This document shows, piece by piece, positions 59,201 through 64,000 of a stretch of 64,000 nt of DNA. Origin of the DNA: Amycolatopsis rubida (GTDB taxonomy: Bacteria; Actinomycetota; Actinomycetes; Mycobacteriales; Pseudonocardiaceae); the NCBI RefSeq assembly GCF_900115345.1, contig NZ_FOWC01000009.1:124001-188000 (forward strand), in the 5' to 3' direction. How positions within the stretch are numbered: the first letter of the stretch is position 1; the number at the start of each line of letters is the position of its first letter. The notes under the pieces are model-generated. The model did no database searches. It had not been told where the DNA came from and was given only the letters and a program-made list of their open reading frames with translations. The translations under genes and the position numbers were made by a program.

Positions 59201-60636
59201 CCGACCACCCGGCGGGCGCGCACGCCGCGCCGGAGGGGGAGGTCCCGGATCCGCGGGGCACCCGGTGGAGCACCCGCCGGTTCTCACTGCGCGGCCGCGT
59301 CACGCTGCTGGCCGCCGCGTGCGTGGCGGGTGCGGTGGCCCTCGTTTCCCTGTGCGCCTACCTCGTGGTGCGCAACAACCTCCTCACCCAGCTCGACGAC
59401 AACCTGCTGGCCCGCGCACAAGCCGCGGCGAACTCGCCCCAGGTGCCGACCGACCAGTTGCGCGAGGTCCCGGGAGCCTTGCTCGCTAGCGCTGACCTGC
59501 AGATCGGCCAGCTCAACGGCCTCACCGGCGACCTGATCTATCCGCAGCCGGGCACGCGGCCGCCGGTGGGTCCGTCCGAGATGCGCGTCGCGACCGGGGT
59601 GCTTCCGCAGTCGTTGCGCACCGACGCGACCACTGGCATGCGCGTGGTCGCGGTGCCGCTTGGGCACGGGCAGGCGATCGTGCTGGCTCAGTCGATGGCT
59701 CCGACGATGCGCGCGCTGAACCAGCTTTCCGTGGTGCTGTTCCTGGTCGGCGGTGCCGGGATCGTGGTGGCCGCGGGCGCGGGTACGGCGGTCGCGCGGG
59801 CCGGACTGCGCCCCGTCGACCGGCTGACGTCGGCTGCCGAACGGGTGGCCGCGACCGGCGACCTGCGTCCGATCCCGGTGAGCGGCGACGACGAACTCGC
59901 CCGGCTCACGCACAGCTTCAACATCATGCTCGGCACGGTCGCGGACTCGCAGGAACGGCAGCGGCAGCTGGTCGCCGACGCCGGGCACGAGCTGCGTACC
60001 CCGCTGACTTCGATGCGCACCAACCTGGAACTGCTGCTGTCGGCCAGCCGCCCGGGCGCACCCTCGCTGCCGGAGGACGACCGCGCCGACATCGAGGCAG
60101 ATATCCGCGGCCAGCTCGACGAGCTGACCCAGCTCATCGGCGACCTGGTGGAGCTGGCGCGGCAGGACGAACCGCGCGAGCAGGCCGAACGCGTCGACCT
60201 GATGGACGTGGTCGAGCGCGCGCTCGACCGGGCGCGCCGACGGGCGGGCGAGATCGAGTTCGAGGTCGCGCTGCAGCCGTGGGTGCTCACTGGCGACAAC
60301 AGCTCGCTCGAACGCGCGGTGCTGAACCTGCTGGACAATGCGGTGAAGTTCTCGCCGCGGGGTTCGCGGGTGCGGGTCACGCTGCGTCCGCTCGGCGACG
60401 GCACCGCGGTGGTCGAGGTCGCGGACTCCGGACCCGGCATCGCCGAGGAAGACCTGCCCAAGGTGTTCGACCGTTTCTACCGCTCGTCGGAGGCGCGTAC
60501 CCTGCCCGGATCCGGCCTCGGGCTGGCGATCGTGAAGCACGCCGCCGAACGGCACGGCGGCACGGTTTACGCCAACCGGGCACCGGAGGGCGGGGCGCTG
60601 CTCACCATCCGGCTACCGGGGGTGCCCGTCGCCTGA
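59197..60636 (+). CDS. mprB: Sensor histidine kinase, MprB-like
   Basis: A 479-residue kinase from GTG 59197. Membrane segments near 34-58 and 176-200 frame an extracellular domain of about 115 residues. HAMP follows (AGLRPVDRLTSAAERV). The phosphoacceptor is His264 (DAGHELRTPLTS). The N box is NLLDNAVKFSPRGSR, with G boxes DSGPGIAEEDLPKVFDRFYR and GSGLGLAIVKHAAERHGG. It phosphorylates the adjacent regulator in response to envelope stress, by analogy with MprB. Confidence 0.86.
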   Translation: MTDHPAGAHAAPEGEVPDPRGTRWSTRRFSLRGRVTLLAAACVAGAVALVSLCAYLVVRNNLLTQLDDNLLARAQAAANSPQVPTDQLREVPGALLASADLQIGQLNGLTGDLIYPQPGTRPPVGPSEMRVATGVLPQSLRTDATTGMRVVAVPLGHGQAIVLAQSMAPTMRALNQLSVVLFLVGGAGIVVAAGAGTAVARAGLRPVDRLTSAAERVAATGDLRPIPVSGDDELARLTHSFNIMLGTVADSQERQRQLVADAGHELRTPLTSMRTNLELLLSASRPGAPSLPEDDRADIEADIRGQLDELTQLIGDLVELARQDEPREQAERVDLMDVVERALDRARRRAGEIEFEVALQPWVLTGDNSSLERAVLNLLDNAVKFSPRGSRVRVTLRPLGDGTAVVEVADSGPGIAEEDLPKVFDRFYRSSEARTLPGSGLGLAIVKHAAERHGGTVYANRAPEGGALLTIRLPGVPVA

Positions 60637-60755
60637 GCTGTCTGCCACGCTTGGCGGTCGCCCGGCAGGGGGACCCTTGATCTGCACGTCGCGCACACCT
60701 GATGTTGAATCGTGTAGGATTTTGTGCAGTTGATGGGTGTGCTTGGGGAGTGGCG

Positions 60756-61556
60756 GTGCTCGCGCGGCAGCGACAGGCGGTGATCCTCGAGGAAGCACGC
60801 CGGACCGGTGCGGTCCGGGTCAGTGACCTCGTCGCGAGGCTCGGCGTCTCCGATATGACGGTCCGCCGCGATCTCGACGTACTCGCGGGCCGCGGCCTGG
60901 TCGAGAAGGTCTACGGCGGCGCGACGTCGCTGGTCGGCAAGAGCACCGACGAACCAGGGTTCGAGGCGAAATCGGTGCGTCAGCGCGCGCAGAAGGAAGC
61001 CATCGCGGAACTGGCGGCCACCCTCGTCAAACCGGGCACCGCGATCGGCTTGTCCGCGGGCACCACCACCTGGACGCTCGCGCACGCGCTCGACGGCATC
61101 GAGGGCCTCACCATCGTCACCAACTCGATCCAGGTCGCCGACGTGCTGCGCAACGCGGGACAGCCGGACCGCACAGTGGTCCTCACCGGCGGGGTGCGCA
61201 CCCCGTCGGACGCGCTGGTCGGCCCGGTCGCCGTGCAGAGCCTCCGGACGCTGCACCTCGACCTGGTGTTCCTCGGCGTGCACGGAATGGCGGTAGGTCC
61301 CGGGTTCACCACCCCGAACCTCACTGAAAGCGAAACCGACCGAGCGCTGGTGGAGGCCGGACGGCGGCTGGTGGTGCTCGCCGACCACACGAAGTGGGGC
61401 ACCGTCGGCATTTCCACGATCGCGGACCTGGAAGAAGCGCAGGTCGTGGTGACCGACGACGGACTGGACGACCGCGCGCGGGAAGACCTCGCGGAGCGGG
61501 TCGGAGAACTCATGATCGCCGAAACGGCGGAGAACCTCGAGGCAGAAGAAGCGTGA
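60756..61556 (+). CDS. DeoR-family transcriptional regulator
   Basis: A 266-residue protein from the GTG at 60756, with GGGGAG five bases upstream; a GTG at 60750 overlaps that site. The DeoR helix-turn-helix is RTGAVRVSDLVARLGVSDMT, then VRRDLDVLAGRGLVEKVYGG. The DeoRC sugar-phosphate sensor follows (IGLSAGTTTWTLAHAL, IVTNSIQVADVL, LVFLGVHGMAVGPGFTTPNL). It overlaps galT by four bases and probably controls it in response to a galactose-pathway phosphate. Confidence 0.88.
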   Translation: MLARQRQAVILEEARRTGAVRVSDLVARLGVSDMTVRRDLDVLAGRGLVEKVYGGATSLVGKSTDEPGFEAKSVRQRAQKEAIAELAATLVKPGTAIGLSAGTTTWTLAHALDGIEGLTIVTNSIQVADVLRNAGQPDRTVVLTGGVRTPSDALVGPVAVQSLRTLHLDLVFLGVHGMAVGPGFTTPNLTESETDRALVEAGRRLVVLADHTKWGTVGISTIADLEEAQVVVTDDGLDDRAREDLAERVGELMIAETAENLEAEEA

Positions 61557-62623
61557 AACGCACTGTGCGGCACCTGGCCGACGGCCGGGAGATCATCTAT
61601 TTCGACCACACCGACGCCCACGAACGGCTCGCCGCCGACACCCGGGACCTGCCGCCGGTCGCCGCGGCCTCGGAGATCCGCCGCGACCCGCTGACCGGCG
61701 AGTGGGTCGCGATGGCGGCGCACCGCCAGACGCGCACGTACAAGCCGCCGGCCGACCTCTGCCCGCTCTGCCCGACCCGGCCGGGCAAACCGAGCGAAAT
61801 CCCCGAAGCCGACTACGACGTGGTCGTGTTCGAGAACCGGTTCCCGTCGTTCTCGCAGCAGGCGACCGGCGAACCGTCCACAGTGGACGGATTGGGTCTC
61901 GTCCCGACCGCGCCGGGACTCGGCCGCTGCGAGGTCGTGTGCTTCACCAGCGACCACGACGGTGCCTTCTCCCGGCTGACTCCGGAACAGGTGCGCCTCG
62001 TGGTGGACGCCTGGGCCGATCGCACCGCCGCGCTCGCGCAGACGCCCGGCGTGGAACAGGTCTTCCCGTTCGAGAACCGCGGCGAGGAAATCGGCGTCAC
62101 GCTCTCGCATCCGCACGGCCAGATCTACGGTTATCCGTTCGTCACGCCGAAGACCGAGCGGATGCTGGCGGTCGCGCGCGAACACGGCCGATCGGTGCTC
62201 GGCGACGTGCTGGCGGCGGAACAGAAATCGGGCGAGCGCGTGATCGCGACCGGCGAGCACTGGACGGCTTTCGTGCCGCCTGCCGCGCGCTGGCCGGTGC
62301 ACATCCAGATCGTGCCGCACCGGCGGGCACCGGATCTCCCGTCGCTCACCGACGCCGAGCGCGACGACTTTTCCCGCGTGTACCTGGACGTACTGCGCCG
62401 GTGCGACGCGCTGTACGACCGGCCGCTGCCCTACATCGCGGGCTGGCACCAGGCCCCGGTGCGGCGGGACCGGGAGCTGTCGTGGCTGCATCTGGAGCTG
62501 TTCTCCGTGCTGCGGGCCAAGGACAAGCTGAAGTACCTGGCCGGATCCGAGTCGGGCATGGCGGTCTGGATCAACGACGCCACCCCGGAACAGATCGCGG
62601 AACGGCTTCGTTCGGCAGGCTGA
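61553..62623 (+). CDS. galT: Galactose-1-phosphate uridylyltransferase
   Basis: A 356-residue enzyme of the Leloir pathway, exchanging UDP between glucose-1-phosphate and galactose-1-phosphate. GTG 61553 overlaps the DeoR stop. A zinc pair C70-x2-C73 (DLCPLCP) and the active-site triad HPH at 186-188 (LSHPHGQIYGYPF) are present, with FENRFPSFS near 93 and the second half WPVHIQIVPHRRAPD. No galK or galE gene lies next to it. Confidence 0.92.
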   Translation: MKRTVRHLADGREIIYFDHTDAHERLAADTRDLPPVAAASEIRRDPLTGEWVAMAAHRQTRTYKPPADLCPLCPTRPGKPSEIPEADYDVVVFENRFPSFSQQATGEPSTVDGLGLVPTAPGLGRCEVVCFTSDHDGAFSRLTPEQVRLVVDAWADRTAALAQTPGVEQVFPFENRGEEIGVTLSHPHGQIYGYPFVTPKTERMLAVAREHGRSVLGDVLAAEQKSGERVIATGEHWTAFVPPAARWPVHIQIVPHRRAPDLPSLTDAERDDFSRVYLDVLRRCDALYDRPLPYIAGWHQAPVRRDRELSWLHLELFSVLRAKDKLKYLAGSESGMAVWINDATPEQIAERLRSAG

Positions 62624-62664
62624 CCGGAACTCGCGGCATACTCATCTACGAAACACAGGTTCGA

Positions 62665-62681
62665 CTCAGGAACCTCTCAGG
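62665..62681. promoter_or_regulatory. Direct repeat (MprA-box-like) upstream of the HtrA gene
   Basis: CTCAGG (62665-62670) and CTCAGG (62676-62681) lie 11 bases apart, 22 bases before the protease start. This is the arrangement expected for an OmpR-type regulator such as MprA. An overlapping dyad AGGTTC-N7-GAACCT covers 62657-62675. Confidence 0.55.
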
Positions 62682-62702
62682 CCCAGCCGCTTAGGTGAGG
62701 AC

Positions 62703-64000
62703 ATGACCGAGAACGACCCCCACGTGCCCGACTCCGCGGCGGGTCGCCAGGACCCGGGTGCCCAGCCGGGCGCCGAAGGCCAGGCGGCCTGGCAGCAGAC
62801 TCCGGCACGGCCGGACCAACCCTCTTCCGCTGGAGAAGCGGGACAGCCGGCTTCCAGCGCGACTGGTTCGACTGCCGCGTACGGTTCGGTCGCTGAAGGC
62901 TCGGCAGGGACGTCCGGCACCGGCACAGCGAGCGGCGACGCTTCCGGCGCGTACGGAGCGCCTGCGGGGCAGTACGGTGCTGCCCCGACGTATGGGACTG
63001 CTGCTCCGGCTGGAGGCACGCCGAATCCGTGGTCGGCCCAAGGTGCGGCCGCGCCGCACGCTGGCGCGCCCCAGACCGGGCCGATCCCCAGCGCTCAGCA
63101 GTCGACAGCGGGCCAGCCGTACGGCAGCCAGTACCCCGGCGGGACGCACACTCCCCCCGCCGGAGCCCCGGCCAATCCCTACGGCCCGCCGCCGGGAACC
63201 TCGGTGTACGGCGTCCCCGCGCAGCGCGAGAAGAAGGGTTCGGCGGGCAAGCTCCTCGCGAGCGTCGCCGCTATCTCGCTCGTGATCGGCGGCGTGGCGG
63301 GCGGTACCGTCGGGTACCTGACCGGCGGGTCCGGTTCGTCGGTGAGCGCGCTCGACGCGCCGAAACCCGCGCAGCAAACCGGCAACGTGCCCGCAGGCTC
63401 GGTCGAATCGGTGGCGCAGAAGCTGTCGCCGAGCGTGGTCGAGCTGCAGGTGTCCGGCCGGACCGCGGCTGGCGAGGGTTCCGGCTTCGTGCTCAGCAGC
63501 GACGGCTACATCCTCACCAACAACCACGTCGTCCAGGTCGCCGCGAACGGCGGCCAGATCCAGGCCGTGTTCCAGGACGGCAAGAAGGCCGCGGCGAAGG
63601 TCGTCGGCCGGGACCCGACCACGGACATCGCCGTGGTCAAGGTGTCCGGCGTCAGCAACCTCACGCCGGTCGAGCTGGGCCGCTCCGACGACCTGCGGGT
63701 GGGGCAGCAGGTGGTGGCCATCGGCTCGCCGTACGAGCTGACCGGCACGGTCACCTCGGGCATCGTCAGCTCGCTGCACCGCCCGGTGCAGGCAGGCGGG
63801 GACGAAACCGACCAGACCACGGTGATGGACGCGATCCAGACCGACGCCGCGATCAACCCCGGCAACTCGGGCGGCCCGCTGTCGAACATGAGCGGCCAGG
63901 TCATCGGCATCAACTCGGCCATCTACAGCCCGAATTCGGGCCGCGGCCAGGGCAGCGGCGGCGAGGGCGGCAACGTCGGCATCGGCTTCGCCATCCCGAT
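62703..64000 (+). CDS. HtrA/PepD-like membrane-anchored serine protease (3' end outside the window)
   Basis: The ATG at 62703 follows GGTGAGG, and the frame stays open to the right edge (432 residues seen). A long Pro/Gly/Ala/Gln-rich cytoplasmic part (1-175) precedes one membrane helix (LLASVAAISLVIGGVAGGTV, near 181-202). The trypsin-like domain has the full triad: His275 (NNHVVQ), Asp308 (TTDIAVV) and Ser389 (NPGGNSGGP). A PDZ domain should follow beyond the edge. In mycobacteria pepD lies next to mprAB and is controlled by it; here a deoR-galT pair is placed between them. Confidence 0.88.
   Translation, partial: MTENDPHVPDSAAGRQDPGAQPGAEGQAAWQQTPARPDQPSSAGEAGQPASSATGSTAAYGSVAEGSAGTSGTGTASGDASGAYGAPAGQYGAAPTYGTAAPAGGTPNPWSAQGAAAPHAGAPQTGPIPSAQQSTAGQPYGSQYPGGTHTPPAGAPANPYGPPPGTSVYGVPAQREKKGSAGKLLASVAAISLVIGGVAGGTVGYLTGGSGSSVSALDAPKPAQQTGNVPAGSVESVAQKLSPSVVELQVSGRTAAGEGSGFVLSSDGYILTNNHVVQVAANGGQIQAVFQDGKKAAAKVVGRDPTTDIAVVKVSGVSNLTPVELGRSDDLRVGQQVVAIGSPYELTGTVTSGIVSSLHRPVQAGGDETDQTTVMDAIQTDAAINPGNSGGPLSNMSGQVIGINSAIYSPNSGRGQGSGGEGGNVGIGFAIP

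Noticed and set aside
1..64000. CRISPR arrays, rRNA genes, insertion sequences with terminal repeats
   Set aside because: No regularly spaced repeats, rRNA sequence or intact transposase was seen anywhere in the window.

Overview
The window is high-GC actinomycete chromosome, most like Amycolatopsis or another Pseudonocardiaceae. The reasons are the GC-rich third positions, frequent GTG and TTG starts with GGAGG-type sites, nine TetR genes, an MprA/MprB-type two-component pair near an HtrA-type protease, a rubredoxin-fused AlkB and an actinobacterial graspetide-type cluster. Species is inference. 

Layout. (1) 1-6055: the 3' end of a UvrD-like helicase gene followed by drmA-like and drmB-like genes. 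This is a DISARM-related defence core, cut by the left edge, and it ends in a bidirectional terminator. (2) 6159-10345, minus strand: an alkane hydroxylase operon (AlkB-rubredoxin fusion, ferredoxin, reductase, TetR, methyltransferase). (3) 10440-18911: a decayed gene, then a LysR regulator divergent from a six-gene acyl-CoA catabolic operon (two CoA-transferases, two acyl-CoA dehydrogenases, a hydroxyacyl-CoA dehydrogenase, a beta-propeller). (4) 18944-31000: TetR regulators, a P450, a TIM-barrel-like protein with an MFS carrier, an O-methyltransferase, an ECF sigma factor, an ATPase and an SDR. Two operators sharing a CAAACTTG core flank one TetR gene. (5) 31007-39939: a frameshifted AraC gene, cell-wall genes (FtsW/RodA-like, LytR-CpsA-Psr), small redox proteins, an MFS exporter with a double-domain Lrp regulator, an orphan polysaccharide-type ABC ATPase and a TetR. 

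(6) 39956-45889: an intact tRNA-Arg(CCU) carrying a 5.9-kb integrated island between 36-bp direct repeats of the tRNA 3' end, with arm-type repeats inside both ends and no integrase gene. Its cargo is an XRE-TPR regulator, two small genes, and an ATP-grasp-modified peptide cluster: precursor, ATP-grasp maturase, PIMT-like methyltransferase. The maturase reading frame is broken into two ORFs that overlap at ATGA. (7) 45998-50459: a serine-recombinase remnant, an aldo-keto reductase, two alpha/beta hydrolases and a TetR, closed by a possible third, short copy of the tRNA 3' end, so elements may have accreted here. (8) 50578-56537: a small RAMA-like protein, esterases with divergent TetR genes and several gene remnants. 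(9) 57014-64000: conserved core: orphan NarL-type regulator, TRIC-like channel, MprA/MprB-like system, DeoR regulator with galT, and a membrane-anchored HtrA-like protease cut by the right edge. 

The most novel candidates are the graspetide island with its split maturase and the UvrD-DrmA-DrmB defence core. All calls come from reading the sequence; no database search was run.
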